A stretch of DNA of 64,000 bases from Cyanophora paradoxa. Its lineage: Eukaryota > Glaucocystophyceae > Cyanophorales > Cyanophoraceae. The first letter of the stretch is position 1. Every line of letters begins with the position of its first letter. The notes under the pieces are model-generated. The model made no database searches and had not been told where the DNA came from. It was given only the letters and a program-made list of their open reading frames with translations. The stretch is from positions 124,001-188,000 of the forward strand of contig QPMI01000493.1 in the NCBI GenBank assembly GCA_004431415.1, read 5' to 3'. The position numbers and the translations under genes were made by a program. This document shows, in pieces, positions 11,206-26,200 of the stretch.

Positions 11206-14200
11206 ATGGCCAAGAACAAGAAAGCGAGGTTGCAGTCAACCTCGCAAACGGCACCTGCTTTCAATGGGTAAACATTACATTTAATTTATCGTATCTGTTT
11301 AATTGCCCTGCAGCGCAGGAGATGTTGAAGTCGTGACTCTGATGGATCTAGATCCTGTTGATCAGTCACCCCCCGTCGGACCGTCAGGGTGCACGTGGGC
11401 TCGCAATTGTTTGAAAGAATTCTGACCGATGCTGTCTAATATTGGATTTCATCGTAATGAACAGGTCGAATGCGCATAACGAACCAGGTCTCAATCTGGA
11501 TCCGGATCTCCTGACTTCCGCGGATTTGTCCGGAGAGAAATCGAATAGAGGGTGCGAGTTTTATCCATTATCATTATTTCTTTTCACTGCGCATGCGTTT
11601 CGTGCTGACCCGCTCTACCCATAGCGTCGATTCTGCACCCCCTGCAGCTTCTGGGAGCTCAGCATCCATCTCGAGAAGCCCTTCTAGATCTGCCAGGTGC
11701 AGCACTAGCTGCTTAAGCATATCATTAATATTCTTCGATCCGAGATTGCGTGTGAGATTTGTGCATTTACATTGCTAATCGTATTATTCTCGATCACTAT
11801 TCTAGCGGACTCAAAACGACGAAGACGCGCTTTTTCCTGCTGCTGCCGCTGAAGGCCGAGAACAAGGGTACTTTCTTCGTCACAGGAGAAACGCTCTCTC
11901 TCGGCGACTGGGGCCGTGCTGAGGGCCTCGTCCGGCAACTCCGCCAAGTACGCAAGTCGCTGTGGGCCTCCGACGTCGTGGAGATCCCTGCAGATGCGCC
12001 TGTCCAGTACAAGTACTTTCTCCTCCCTGGGCGCGACCACGATCAGCTGCAGGCGTTTCTGGCAGCGTGCAAGAGGGTTTTCACATCGGGTTCAGGTTCT
12101 GATAAAGATCCGCGGGAGTGGGAGAATCCGCCACGAGTCAACCGTCGAACCCGTCCTGGGCCCTGTCAGTTCGATCTGTATTTCGACTCCGACCAAAAGG
12201 ACCTGAACATCAGCAAGACTTCAGATGAACCTGTCAACATGTACTTGCGACACATTCTTCACCTGGAGGAGTGGGTTGATCGGATTCCGGAAGTGTTGTC
12301 GTTGACGTCAGCTCGTTTCGCGGCTCGCATGGCGCTGCTCGAGATGCTGCACGATCAGGTTCGTTTCATCCTTTTAAGTAATGATTTGCCGCACTGCATC
12401 TTATACGTCTCTGGTTGTGCAGTTTGAGGCGATGCGGTCTTCATACAGCTATGTGACTTTTGGTCACAAGGCTCAGAGCTTTTTGTCCTTTTTTTGTGAC
12501 TCAAAACTCTCTGAATTCCGCAAAGGTTTGCCTCTTGATACTGTCGCATTTTCTATTTGATCCTGCTCATGCATGCCATGATGCACATTATCCAGGTCCT
12601 CGATCCTTCCCTCCCGATGCAGCACTCTTCGTCGCTACTGTCTGGCAAGTGGTCTGCGGATGCATGTGCTTAATAATGCTCATCGACAACTCAGGCAATT
12701 CGCCCCTTGAATTCTTTTATCCGTGCAGATGATGCAAATGTCGAACCAGCAAGTTGTATCAAGTCACAAAGGTGCTTTGGCGTCAGTACTCTTCGACTCG
12801 TTTTTCCGTGGCTCGAACGGATTCAGAAGTGACGAGCTCGCGGTCGAATGCGAGAATGAGAATGTCCGGATCCTTGTTCACAATGCCATTACCTTCCTCA
12901 TCAAAATGGCCTTGGCAAGCCCGAGCTCTGCAACATACAACGTAAACCCCGCACTGTGGATGTTTTCTATTGTCGCTGAGTCCAAGCTCGGCCTTGACCT
13001 CTCCTTCCTGATCGACCTGCCAACAATATCCTCTTACACAGACTCTGAGAGCTCGAGGCTCCATACGTGTGAAGAGTTTGTGCAGACAGCGAAAGCTGTC
13101 ACGGCGTGCCTCGCGAAACTCAACCCGGCCAACTTTCTTTCAGTAATCAAAGCACTCTTCATGACAGCACCTTCGTTCCGCACCCTCGTTGATGTCCTCG
13201 TCGTTTGGTGGCCCACAGTCGAAGAAAACCTTCGCGAAAAGAACATCTCTGTATCTCAGTTTTTCTCCCAGCTTCATAGCGCATTTCTTAACCGGAAGAC
13301 AGTCGCTGCATCGATGATCCGTGCGGTGGGTCGCATTCAGACCGTGCTCGAATGCTGGGAGCGACTGCCGCGTGGACTGGATCCTCTTGTGGCGGACGTC
13401 ATCCAAGACTTCGTTCTGGACAAACTCAGACTAAAATCTTCCGCCGCTTTTTGCCAGATTGGCGATGTTCTTCCACGTCTCATCAATAACGACTTGTATG
13501 CGACGTTGATTTCTGGATCTGAAAAGACCCTCTGGCGGCCCTTGGAACTTGTCATTGAGTTTCACGACCGTGTCGCCCTAAAGGGGCACATGTCGTTGCT
13601 GGCGGCCACTGCTGCCCGCTCATTGGACAAAGCGGGGGCGAAGCTTGTCGAGTGCACGCGAAGCTTCCTGGCAAAGGCTTACGGAATGGAAGCTGAAAGT
13701 GCGATATTATTTTCTGTTATTTCGCGAAAACCTATCAGCCACGTTTTCCTCACTACTATCGCGCGCAGATGCTAATCCACTTTCTATCTTCAATGCCGTC
13801 GACCTGCTCCCTGCTCAAGCTCGGCGTCACCCCGCCATCCTTGGTTTTGCGTGGGAGTCCTGCCGCAAGCACAGCGACGAGAACATTCTGCGTTCGGCCC
13901 GTTGTGCAGGGCGCAACGACGCGACAATGTCCCAATGGCGCGACGAGACTCGCGCTGCGTTTGTTGACGGCTGTGCTGGTATCATTTCGAAGGCTGCCGC
14001 AGCACCCGACACAGCCGCTTTGATGCTTGGTCATCTCTGCGGGACAAAGGACGTTGTGGAGTTCTCCGATGAACGGTAGGCTGTTTGACGCTAAGCATGC
14101 CGTAATTTAAACGCTAAGCATGATCATGGCGCAGGATTCGGGACGAGTGCCTCGAACGTCTTTTCAGCTCTATCCGCTCTCTGGATTTTGAGAAGGAGAA

Positions 14201-17200
14201 CACCGTTGCAGCTCTTATCAAAGCCCGCAACTTCTGGATTCCCGCGTTTGCTCTGCGCAGCATTCCTGTCGTCGCTGGGAGCAAGAGTTTCACCACAGCC
14301 ACAAGCATTCTCAGCGCTCTGCATCAATCCGTTGTTCAGCAGACCGTCCCCGTCCACGTCGTCGAGGCCGTCGCAGCGGCCGGCGTCAACATCCTCTCGG
14401 CGTGCTTCAGTGCAGCGGGCATCCGTGCAGATGATTTGGAGCTGCGATCGGCAGTTTCCACCACGCAGGAGCGACGAAGCCAGCTCGAAAGCTTGGCCGA
14501 GCTCTTCTCAGCATGGCAGGTGGTTTCTTTGGCAGAAGCTGACAGCAGCCAGTATAGCGCACTTCGTACCATGCTTGCTGAGGAACAGCAGCGGTTCCCG
14601 GATCAGTCTCTTGCAGAGCTGGCCATGGCGAGTTCAGCCCTCAGCGCGTCGACCTCCGCATTCTCCGTTCTCGATATGGCGCTGAAACAACTGCCCAGGC
14701 CTGCGTCTCAACTTTTGGCCTCACTTGTCTTCCGCAACATTCTCCAAGATTCGTACAGGAGAAATATTGCGGTCGGGTTTTCATCCGAGCAGTCGTTTGA
14801 GCAGCGCATGGCGGTCGTGACTGGCATTTCGTGGAAATCGTACGCGGACCACATGGCGGCTCTCATGCGTGACCACAAGGCCGTCAACGTTCGCGACGTC
14901 ATGTTGTACTGGGGCGGCTTGACAGAGTCTGGCGCAGCGCTAGCAGTGCAGCAGTTGAATGTTGCGTTGACATTGCTGTCATCAGCTGGTGGAATTACTC
15001 CGCGCTTCACCGTTGACCGTGATCAACACGCGCAGCAACGCCGCAACCAAGACATCGCGTGCAGCGTCGTTGTCTGCCTGAAGATTTCTGAGCTCTCGGG
15101 GTTGTGCCGCGATCTCCTCCACTGCATGGACTCGATCTCTTGCCTTCCGACTCGAGACGAGACGAACACTCTTGGCCGCGCGGAGGCTCTCCTCGCGAGC
15201 GAGGGAGCTACTGTGCGGGATGCGCTGGACGCCCAGCGCGCTGCCGATCGCCTTCTTCGGAATGTGTGCCCAGACACAGCCGCAGTGATCAAGGCCCTTG
15301 CGACACATGACGGGCGGGACCTTGTCGAGTTTCTCAAGCGTGTCGGGCAAGAGAACGACGAGCTTCGCCACCTGATCGACGCTGTGGAGGAGCACAATGA
15401 TATGTTCTCTCGCGCGGTGTGTGTACGAACTATACAATTTCTGGTTCTGATCATGGCCTGATCATCACCACTGCTGTCCTTTAATTTCGCAGGAGACGTT
15501 CAAGGACCTGATCGATGTGCGTCGCTACCTGCAGCCTCTGCTGAAGCTCTCCGGTGCCTCGGTTGCCGTCTTCCTCAAGGCGCTGCTGGATAGGCCCGGG
15601 AAGAAGACCATGGCTGGCAAGATCCACGTCTGCAGCGCCAACCTTCACGGCCTCGAGCGCCTCTACGACACGATCGCCAACCGCAGCGAAGTGACGAAGA
15701 GTGCCGTGCGGGACGCCGTCCAGTCTGGCGTGTACCTCTTCACGGCCGCTTCCGGCTCCGCCCGCCTCGAATTGGAGATCCCTTCCCAGCGGCGCGAGAA
15801 CGAGAGCCGGATCATCGACTTCAACGAGCTGCAGGACATCCGCAGCCGAGCGCTGTTGATTCTGAGCTCACGTTCGCGCAACGACCTTGGGCAAGGCGAA
15901 CAGGACGAGCACCACGACGCCGAGAAAGCCCTCTCCCAGAAGTTCATCGATGAGAGCTCGCTCGCAGAGGAGGTGAGCTGGTTTTAAATTTGCTGCATTT
16001 CTAGTGCCATTTAAGCAACACAGTTTATTTGTATGATTCGGTGCGATGTACTGTTTATGCTGAATTTCCTGAGCGCAGGTTTTTGGCGTTCTCGTCGATC
16101 TTCAGAGCCTGTCGGGGCACTACCGGGAGTGGTCAGAGAAAGCGAAGGGCATCGATGACCTTCGAAACCTTCTCGGCCAGCTGAAGCACCACCGAGACGA
16201 GTGCTCAGACGATCTGGACAAGGCTCGAAGCAAGAGCTACTGCCTCCTCTTCTTCCGCGCCCGGCAGATTTGGTCAATCTTCGATTTCGTCGACAAGTCA
16301 GACGATCAGCTCGAGGAGGGCGACGCAATCCGACTCTGCAACCTGCTGCGCAAGTTCGAGCCGGGCATCAGCGTGCAGGCGGTCAAGGCGTCACGGGCGC
16401 AGTGCAGAATGGAGCATCCCATGCGCGACACGGAAATGCCTGAGGAATGCTTCGCGCTGGCCACCGAATTCGTTGGGTACTGCGCCGGTCACGAAGCCAC
16501 CCGTGCAGCTGCACCAAAGGCGTTCCCGCGGCCGCGTTCAGGCGGAGCAAAGCACGCAGAGCACGCGGAGCGGGCTCGTCTGTTCATTGCCGCCGTGGAT
16601 CGCCCCGAGCAAGTCGCCAACGCCCTCTTCTCGCTGTGCATGAACGATGGGCACGTCCCCGCGCGCAGCCAGGTCCTCTTCTGCTCGCCGGCAACCACGA
16701 TGGAAGACGTACACCTTCTCATCGAGCGCTGCCGCTATGCGTCTAAGAACGGCTTCTCCGACCGCCTGTTCTGCATCGTCAACGCCGAGCTCCTCGACTA
16801 CCACCTCCAGATTGAGCTCTCCGCGCTCGTCCGCCAGCTGCAGCAGGAGGCGGCCTTCAACCCGTTCCGCCTCGCCATCATCTGCTGCCGCCGTGGCGCG
16901 GCGTCCGAGCAGTCGCAGATCCTCACCGACTTCGCTGCCTCCGTCGTCCCTACGACTGGCCTCAGCGAGGACGCCATGCGCGAGGTCGCCGAGCAGCTGT
17001 TGCCGCACGTCATCTTGTACACGTCAGCAGCCGCCGGCCTCGGCAAGTCGGAGGAGATCCGGCTGCAGTGCCTGCGGCAAGGCCGCGAGCCTCACATTCT
17101 CACCATCAGCGGAGTCTTCAGTGCCGAGTCGCTCGCCAGGCGCCTAAATGAGCTCGAGCTGAACACCGCCCGCGACGCGCTGCACATCGATGTGGGGCAG

Positions 17201-20200
17201 GTGGACTCGCCGCAAGCGTTGAATCTGTTCCTGCTGGAGCTGCTCTTCCTCCGCTCCGCCTCGGCCGGAGACGAGACCTTTCACCTGCCGGCCCTTCCCG
17301 TGTACGTCGAGATCGGCAACACGGCAAGCGGCTCACTCCTCTCGTCTCTTTCATTCTGCGGCTGTCTTCCGCACACGCGCCTCCAGTGGTCGACGGACCG
17401 TATCGCTGTCAGCACTGTACCATCGAGCCCCGATCAAGTCGTCTGCAGGTGCGACGTATTTATTTAATTTTCTCATGTCGACGTGAACGTCTCTCATATC
17501 TCCTTCGGTATTTCCGTTAGATATCTGCAAGCACTGGAAAGTGGTCGTTTGTCGATTGAGGATGTTGCCGTTGTGCAGCGGAACGCTGGATCTGCAGCTG
17601 GGGTCCGTCCGATTCCGCTGCAGCAGTGCCGCGCGCTTCTGCGCAAGTACTTCTTCGACAACGCTCGAGTGCCGCGGAACGCGTCGTTCTCCGCTCTGCG
17701 CACTTTCATCAACGTGCTCGCCTGCCAGCTCGTCTCGTTCTCCAAGAGTCCGTTCTTCAAAGTGCGCAACCTCGCGTTTGCGATGGCGGGCAACTCGGGC
17801 GACGTGCGCGCCCTCCTCCTCGGGTCGCTCATCGACATGGCCGCCGAGTTCGCCAGCCTCAAGCAGTCGAACGAGGCGGCGGTCCACGGCGGCGGTGGCG
17901 GCTCCGCGATGGACGACATCGACCGGCTTGTCGACCGTTTCTCCCGCCTGGTGCAGTGGTCGGCCGAGGAGAACAACCACCTGCTCGTCCTCTTCCACCC
18001 CGTCGGCTCCATCACTGCGCTCTACCGCGATCGGAACCGCGTCCCCGACTCCGTCAGGCGTCTGATCGAGAGTCAAGTGCGCGTACATGTTTTTGAGAGG
18101 CGTTTTTTCGTTCATAAAGTGAACGCAGTCGTTCCGGAGCAACCCCGGGCTCACCAACTACGGCACGCTGAAGCCGACGCAGCTGCTCGAGGAGCTGATG
18201 AAGCTCCTCTCCTCCAGCACGCGGGCGGCCGACATGGAGACGGACGGCTACGTCATGACGCTGGACAACCTGCTGAAGATGGGCCTCATCCTCACCCGCG
18301 TCCGCGCCCGCGTCCCGGTCGTCGTGATGGGAGAGACCGGCTGCGGAAAGACGAGCCTCGTGCGCTTCTCGCACTGCGTCGCTCTGCTGAATTTGACAGC
18401 TGCGCTGACCATGACGCTTAACTGCATCAGATTCGTTTCCTTGCTAAGGCGGCGGGCGTGCCGTTCGCAGTGCTGAATTTCCATGCCGGTATCACTGAGC
18501 GGCACATCGAGGAGGTGATCGAGCAGGCGGAAGAGCAGGCAGCGGACGGACATCCCGTGTGGGTCTTCCTCGACGAGATCAACACGAGCGACTCGATCGG
18601 GTTGGTGGGCGAGATCATCTGCCAGCACACCTTCAACGGCCGCCGCATCTCTGGCAACATCGCTTTCCTTGCCGCATGCAACCCGTACAAGAAGCGCTTG
18701 GCTGCGGAGGTGGCCAAGCAGCGGCAGGCGGGCCTGAAGCTGAAGCAGGGCGACGACCCGATGTCGAAGCTCGTCTACCGCGTGCACCCTCTGCCCGAGA
18801 AGCTGGCGGACTACGTGTGGGACTTCGGCTCGCTGACGCGCGCCGACGAGGAGCAGTACATCCAGGCGATGGTCGAGACGAGCGATTTCTTCCGCGACCG
18901 TCGCCACCCCGACGGCAGCGTGACGGCGCGGCTCGTCGTGAGCCTGCTCGTCGCCTCGCAGCACTTCATGTCCGATGTTGAGGGGCTCTCCAGCATCAGC
19001 CTGCGCGACGTCCGCCGCTGCATCTTTTTGATGGGCAAGTTCCTCGACTTGCTGGATCGGCGGCTTCACGTCAACGGCGAGGGCAGCGGATTCGTGGGCG
19101 CTGTGAAGAAGGCCCTCGGTTTCGACGACGCCGCCAACGCCCCGTCGGCATCCGTGCGCGTGCGGGCGGTTGTGCTCGCGCTCGCGCACTGCTACCACAG
19201 CCGCCTCGCCGGACGCAACGAGCGCGAGCACTACCGAGAGCTGCTGGGGAGGACCTTCAGGCCGGCCCGGACGGCCAACGACCTGCTTTACATCATCCAG
19301 TGGGAGCAGCGCGATTACCTCCGGCGGATGGAGTTGCCGCCCGGCACGGCCATGAACGAGGCCCTGCTCGAGAACGTGTTCGTGCTGCTGATCTGCATCA
19401 TTCACTGCATCCCCGTCTTCCTCGTCGGCAAGGTGTGAAATCAGCTTCGAATTCACTTATCGATTCGTGTCGCCTGGAATGCTGAAATTTCCGAGCAGCC
19501 GGGCTGCAGCAAGTCGCTTTCCATGCGCCTCATCTACACGAACCTGCGCGGGCCCGACAGCAGGGACCCCTTCTTCCGCACGCTGCCGCAGGTGCGCAGA
19601 TCTAGATCTAGAGTGCAAAATCGCGCGGGAGGCTGAATCCGCGCGAAAATCGCAGCTCTACTTCGTGTCGTTCCAGGGCTCCGAGCAGTCGACGTCGGAC
19701 GGCATCCTAAAGGTCTTCGAGAAGGCGCGCAGGTTCGGCTTCGGCTCGCACCCGGGCGAGGCCGGCGGCGGCGGCGGCGGCGCGGAGGGCGAGGCGGGCC
19801 GCCCCGCGACGATCCCCGTCGTGCTCCTGGACGAGGTGGGCCTGGCGGAGGTCTCCCGCTTCAACCCCCTCAAGGTCCTACACGCCCTCCTCGAGCCCGG
19901 GTGCGTCTTCTTTATGTATAAAACGAGTGCAATTTACGCAACTGAACATTGCACAGCTATCCGAAGGTGTTTCCGGACGTGGCGGTCGTCGGGATCAGCA
20001 ACTGGCAGCTGGACCCGGCGAAGATGAACCGAGCCATCCACCTCTCCCGCCCCGAGCCCGACGAGGAGGACCTCTACAGGACCGCCAAGGCCATCATCGA
20101 CGGCGGGCGCGAGGCCGACCGCGATGGCCATGGTGCGGGCGGCAGGTTGAGTAGGCCGTCGATCCTGGACGACGCGCGCCTGCGCGGGCTCGCGAGGGCG

Positions 20201-23200
20201 TACCACGAGCACCAGACGAAAATGAAGGAGAACCAGTTCGAAAACTTCCACGGCCTGCGCGACTACTACTGGTGCGCATTGAAAAATTAGAATCGGCTAG
20301 AACTTCTTTCCATTCTGATTCCAAGCAGCTTGGTCAAGAGCCTGGCGAAGGCGCTGCCCGGCACGCCGCAGGAGACGCTGCAGACGGTCGTGCGCGCGCT
20401 GCACCGCAACTTCGGCGGACTGTCGGCGCTGCCCTCGTCGAAGCTGCGCGGGCAGGGCTCCCGCGAGCTCGCCCAGGCTATGATCGAGTCGTTCGTGAGG
20501 CACCTGCACCTGGACGGCAACACGAGGCCGGCAGGCGGGCACGAGCGCCCGCCCGTGCTCGAGCTCATCCGCGAGAACTGGATCGACACTGAGGTCCGTC
20601 CGCGTCGCCCGCACCGCCCCGCCCCGCCATGCGCTGTCTCCCTGATCGTTTCCGCGCAGGCGCGGCACCTTCTCGTCGCCTCCGGCTGCGACGCCACGAT
20701 GGGCATCCTCCAGAAGGAGCTGGCGCCCGTCCTCGCCGCCCGCAACCGCAGCCTCGTCATCATCGTCGGCAGCGCGTTCCCGGACGACGTCGGTAGCGAG
20801 GACTACATGTACCGCGTCCTAAGCCGCATCATCCTCTCGATGGAGGCCGGCAACTGCGTCATCCTGAAGGACCTCAACGTGTACGGATCGCTCTACGACA
20901 TGCTGAACCAGAACTACAGCGTCGTGGGCAGCAAGCGCAACTGCCGCGTGGCGCTCGGCGCCTACTCCAACCCGATGTGCCACGTCGACGAGTTCTTCCG
21001 CTGCATTGTCGTCGTCGACCGCGACGACGTCGAGAAGCAGGGTCCGCTCGGAAATTCGCGATCGCATAGGCGGGTTTCCACTCGCTGCCGTCTGAACGCC
21101 TTGTTTCGCCCCGCAGATCCGCCATTCCTCAACCGGTTCGAGAAGCAGGTCATTTCGTACGAGGACATCCTCACGGACGAGCAGCGCTCGCTCATCCGCG
21201 AGCTCCAGCGCTGGGTGGAGAACGTCAGCGCCTGCACCGTGCCCAACAGCAGCTTCGACTCGGAGCACCCCGAGCGCTCCTTCTGCGGATTCAACGCCGA
21301 CACGCTGCCGTCCCTCGTCCGCCTGCACTCCGGCGGGCCGGCGGACGCGCGGTCGCGCGAGGCGGTTCTGGAGCGCTGCAAGGCGGACCTGATCAACACG
21401 GCGACGGAAGACTGCATTGTTCGGCTGCCGCTCACGCGTCTCGGCACGTCGGACCCAGAGGCGGCGCGCCGCGTCGCGGAAGTCTACCGGCGCGAGCAGG
21501 AGCACGGCTCGCTCGCCGCGTTCATGAAAGCCGCGGTCGAGGGCTGGCGGCAGCGCCCGGAGGCGTGGGGCGGGGCGACGGGCGTCACAGCCGTCGTGTA
21601 CACGTTCTCGCAGCCGACGGCGTCGGTCAGCGTCGGCGGCCTCCGGCCCTCCGTCGTCATTCTGGGCGCCATCAAGCGCGAGGCGGACTTTGTCGCGCGT
21701 CTGAAGTCGTTCTGGAGCGGCGAGTCGGGCGAGGACCTGCTCGTCGTGCAGTGCTCGGCGCAGCTCGACCGGGCGACCATCCCGCTCGCCCGCTACCTGC
21801 TCGACCAGCACCGCGACGAGTACGCCGCGGCCGCGGCCAAGGCCGGCGAGGCGCCGCCGCCGAAGCACGCCCTCATTGTCGTGCACCTCGACCGCTCCGC
21901 CGCCGCCTGCTCCGCCGACTTCAGCCACCTCGGCCAGTGGCGCCAGGTGCCTTCTCCGTTATAGATCGTACTCGAGTCTTTCATGAATTTAAGCGCCATC
22001 TTCTTAGGTGACGGTGGACTCGCTGGAGCCGATAACGGTGGACGCGGAGGGCCGCGTCCGCCTCGACGTGCAGTCGCTGCTGGGCCTCTCCGTGGCGGAG
22101 CTGCTGCAGCGCGAGGGCGGGCACGACGGGGGCCTCCTCGACGCGCTCTTCGCCGAGGTCCTCCAGTGGGCCTTCTCGGCCCTCCGCTACCGCCGCTCGG
22201 CGCACGCCATCGACCACGTCAAGGGCGTCGTGGCCGGCATCCGCGCCTCGCCGGCCGCCCGCGCCTTCCTCAAGGCCCTCATCGTCGGCAGCCTGCGCCA
22301 CGACGCCGGTGCCGATGAGCTCTGGGCCCGCCGCGTCGCCTCCAGCTTCCAGGTGCTCAAACATCTTATACAATAATGCGAGCTTTAGCTACAAACAGGT
22401 CTAATTATAAGCGCGTGATGTGCAGGACCTGGCGATGTCGATGATGCTGGGGACTGCGGTCCTGGAGTGCCTGCGGCGCCACATCCGCACGCCCCTCGCG
22501 AAGATCGTCTTCGCGCTCGAGAGGGAGGAGGCCCTCGCGACGCTCGTCGGGCGGCCCGGGCCCTTCGCCGAATCGTGGCACCCCGTCGCCTCCGACCTCA
22601 AGATCGATCTGGAGGACCTCTCTGCGATCCCGGAGCCGAGGGTGGAGGGCTACGCGGTTCTGGGCCCCTTCCCGCCCCGCCGCCTGCCCTTCTCGCGCGC
22701 CGTCTTCGGGCGGCTCGAGGAGTTCCGCGACAGCCACCGCCTCAAGCTCGAGGCGCTCCGGCGGCACTACGAGCAGGCGATGGACGAGGAGGAGGCGGCG
22801 GTCGCGGCCGCCGCTTCGGACTGCCTGCGGGACCTGCGCGCCGCGATCGCGTCGTGCCTGCCCTCCCTCGCCCAGTCCCCCGCCTTTCAGAGCACGGAAG
22901 ACTACGTCGCCGACTTCGCCGTCAGCGTGCGTCGCCCCCTCGGCTCGCGTCTCCGTCCTGTCCACTCGCTCAACTGCTTCTCAGGTCGCGTGCGCGTCGA
23001 TGGCGGACACGTTCGACTCGGTCGAAACGGCGGCTGGCGTCGTCGCGTGGCTCCTGCGCTCGCTGCACCCGGAGCCCTTCGCCGACTTGGCCGAGGTGCA
23101 CGCTTTCTGGTGGGGCGCCGCCAAGGAGACCGGCGCCTGCGTCGCACTCCTCGCCGCCTGCAAGGACTTCGTGAGCGTGCCGAGCGTCATCGGCGGTGGC

Positions 23201-26200
23201 GGGGCCGACGCCGGCGGCGCCGGCGGCGCGGCGTGCACGCGCGTCTTCATCGCGGACCGCGTCTGCCGCTCGGTTCTGGAGCGGGCGGGGGCGGCGGGGC
23301 CGGGCGGCAGTGGCGCCTCACTGGACTGGCTCTCGACCGCCCGCTTCGTCGTGGCTCAGATCAACTCGGGGGGCCCCTTCGAGGTGCCCCCGACGGCCCC
23401 CATTCAGCTGCTCCGCATCTGCACGGAGCTGGCCGCCTGCTTCCGCCAGCCCCGGCCGCAGCACCGGGCGCTGCTGCGCGAGGTCGTCGACCTGGGGCGC
23501 GAGGCGGAGGCGCAGGCCGAGGCGGGCGGGGCCGCCCCGCTCCCCGCGTCCGCGTCCTTCGTCGCGGGCCTCCTCCGCGCCGTCGACCGGCACGCTGCGC
23601 ACCTCGACGCGGCCGCCCTCGCCCGCTTCGAGTGCGCCCTCTTCCTGCGCTGCGTGCCCCTCGCCCGGTCCTCCACGGAGCTGCTCGGCGCGATCGCGGG
23701 CCGCCTGCTGGGCGCGCGGCCCCGCGCGACGGCGGGCTCGGCGGCCGTCCTGCGCGCGCTCCTCACCGTGGCGGCCGAGGAGCACGCCAACGACTCGGGC
23801 CTCGGGCTATACGGGGACGCCCTCCTCGACCCGGAGCTCGTCGCCGCCTCGCCGGCCCTCTCCGCCATCGACGGCGCGCTGGCCGCCCACGGCCACCCGC
23901 CCGACAGCGAGCCCTGGGCCTTCGTCTGCGACCTCCTGCTCCTCTCCCAGTACGCCCGCATCGGGCCCGAGGAGTGCGCGACCGGCGGCGGGAGCGGCGG
24001 CGGCGCCTCGCGCGAGCTCGCCCAGTGCTTCCTCGCCGCCTGCCGCGCCCTGGCGGCCGACCCCGCCGAGGCGGACCGGTCGCCCCTCCGCCTGGCCATG
24101 GCCGCCGCCTTCGTGCGGGCCCTCGCGCGCGCCGCGGCGCCCTTCCTCGTGCCCCTCAGCCAGCGCTTCGACCTGTGCGAGCACGTGGAGCGCGCCCTCG
24201 CGGAGGGCCTCGATCGCGGCGCCCCGCGCCTGGAGGCGGCCAAGGTCGCCGTGCTCCGCGCCATACGGGACCAGGCCGAGGGCCTCCCGCTGCAGGAGCT
24301 CCGCGCGTGGTGCAGCCGGGACCTCGCCCAGCGGCTGCCCTGGGCCCGCCAGCTCCCCTGGCGCCGCGCCGCCGCCTCGCGCCTCGACGTCGACCCCTTC
24401 GCGAACGAGGCGCGCTACGCGGCGGCCGACCGCGCCCTAGACGCCTTCGTCATCCGCGAGGCCCGCGAGGATCTGGGGGCCGTCCTCGCCGCCGCGCACG
24501 GCGGCGACGCCGGCGCCGCCCGCGGGCTCCTGCAGGCCGCCCTCGCCTGCTTCTACCTCTCCCGCGCCTCGGCCGCCCCGACGGACCGCGAGGCCGCCGC
24601 CCGCGCCGCGCTGGAGGCGCTCCTCGAGGCCCGCCCGCCCCCGGGCCACGCCGCCCGCCTCCTTCGCGCCCTTCTGTCTCCCGAGTCGGCCCCGCCCGCC
24701 GGCGCCTTCGCGCTGCCCCGGCCCTGCTGGCTGGACCTGCAGCCCGGCTGCGACCTCTTCGACCTGCACCTGTCCGCCCTGCTCGCCCACGCGGCGTCCG
24801 TCTTCGCCGCCGGCCCCGCCGACGCCTCCCCGTTCCACGCCCTTTTCGCGGAGCCCGGGCGCGCGGCGGCGCTCTTCGTGCCGGGGGCGCCCTCCAACGA
24901 GCAGGCCGTGGTCGCGCGGGCCCTCCAGGAGAACGGCCTCCGCGAGGCGAACCGCTGGTACCGCCACGCCTGCGGGTACTGGTGCGAACTCTTGTTTTCG
25001 CGGGGCTGGCTAGCGCCCATATCACAGCATCAGCGTTTTCGCTGACGCTGTTGGCGGCAGGTACTCGGTCGGCGCGTGCGGCCGCCCCATGCAGATGGCG
25101 CAGTGCCCGAACTGCGGGCAGGCGATCGGGGGCGCAAACCACGTCCCAGCCGCCGGAAACGAAGCGGCTCAGCCGGCGGCCGATCCCGACCAGCCGGGCA
25201 TCATCCCGGAGGACCCGGCGGCGCTGCGGGCGGCGGGCCACACGGAGCGCGGGCTGCACCCGGCGGTCTTCCGCGTCCTCCACCTCCTCACGTACCTCGC
25301 GCTGGCGGCCGCCGCCCGCGCTGGGCTGCTGCCCGAGTCGAGCGGCCGCGCCCTCTTCCACAACGGCGACGGCCGCAGCTGCCTCGACCTGATCTCGGGC
25401 GACGTCGGCGCGCTGGGGCGCATCTTCGGCGCCGTGTACCCCGACCCGGCCGTCTTCCTCGCGCTCCACGGCATCCTCCGCCGCTTTGCCGCCGACGTGC
25501 AGGCCGGCGGGGGCCGCGCCGCCTTCGCCCGCGCCGCCGCCGCGGCGCGGACGGCGCAGGGCCGGCGGGACTTTGAGCGCGAGTTCGCGCATCGCTACGT
25601 GCAGCCGCTGGTCGAGGCCGGCGCGGCGGCGGCCGCCGCCGCCGTGCGTGAGGAGTGCCGCCCGCGGGAGGACGCGGAGCAGTCCGCCGTGCTGGAGGCG
25701 GAAATTCTGGAGGATTTCGGGCCGCTCCTGCAGGGCGACTACGCCGCCCGGTTCCTCCCGCGCGTCTTCGCCACCGTGCACGCCGGCTCCGCCGACGGGT
25801 TTCGAGCCGCGTTCCGCCTCCGCCCGGAGAACGCCCGCCGCTTCCCCGTGCTGGCCCTCTTGCTGGAGAGCGAGGGCAGCGCGCGCGCGCTGCGGCGCAT
25901 GTGGGCGCTGGCGGAGTGGTCGCGGACGGCGGCGGCGCGCCTCCAGCACGCGATCACGCGCGCAGAGGCGGCGCAGAAGCCCGTGGCGCGCTGCATCGAG
26001 GAGTGGCAGCGCTCGCCCGAGGAGCGGGCGGCGCTGGAGGCGTCCTTCGCTGCCTTTGTCGAAGCGTGGAACGAGCTGCGGCCCGAGGTCACGCGCTTCG
26101 AATGCCTGGGCGAGCTCGCGATGCCCGAGATGACTGTCGCGGGGGATGCGGCGATCGCCCTCTGCCTCCCCGAGCGCAAGGACAGCGGGTGGGCCGTTCG

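Noticed and set aside
22420-25392. 990-codon open frame overlapping the RNF213-like exons in another frame
   Set aside because: After about 170 real residues it turns into Arg/Gly/Pro-rich noise. The other frame (22985-24975) carries the continuous conserved protein with correct splice junctions.
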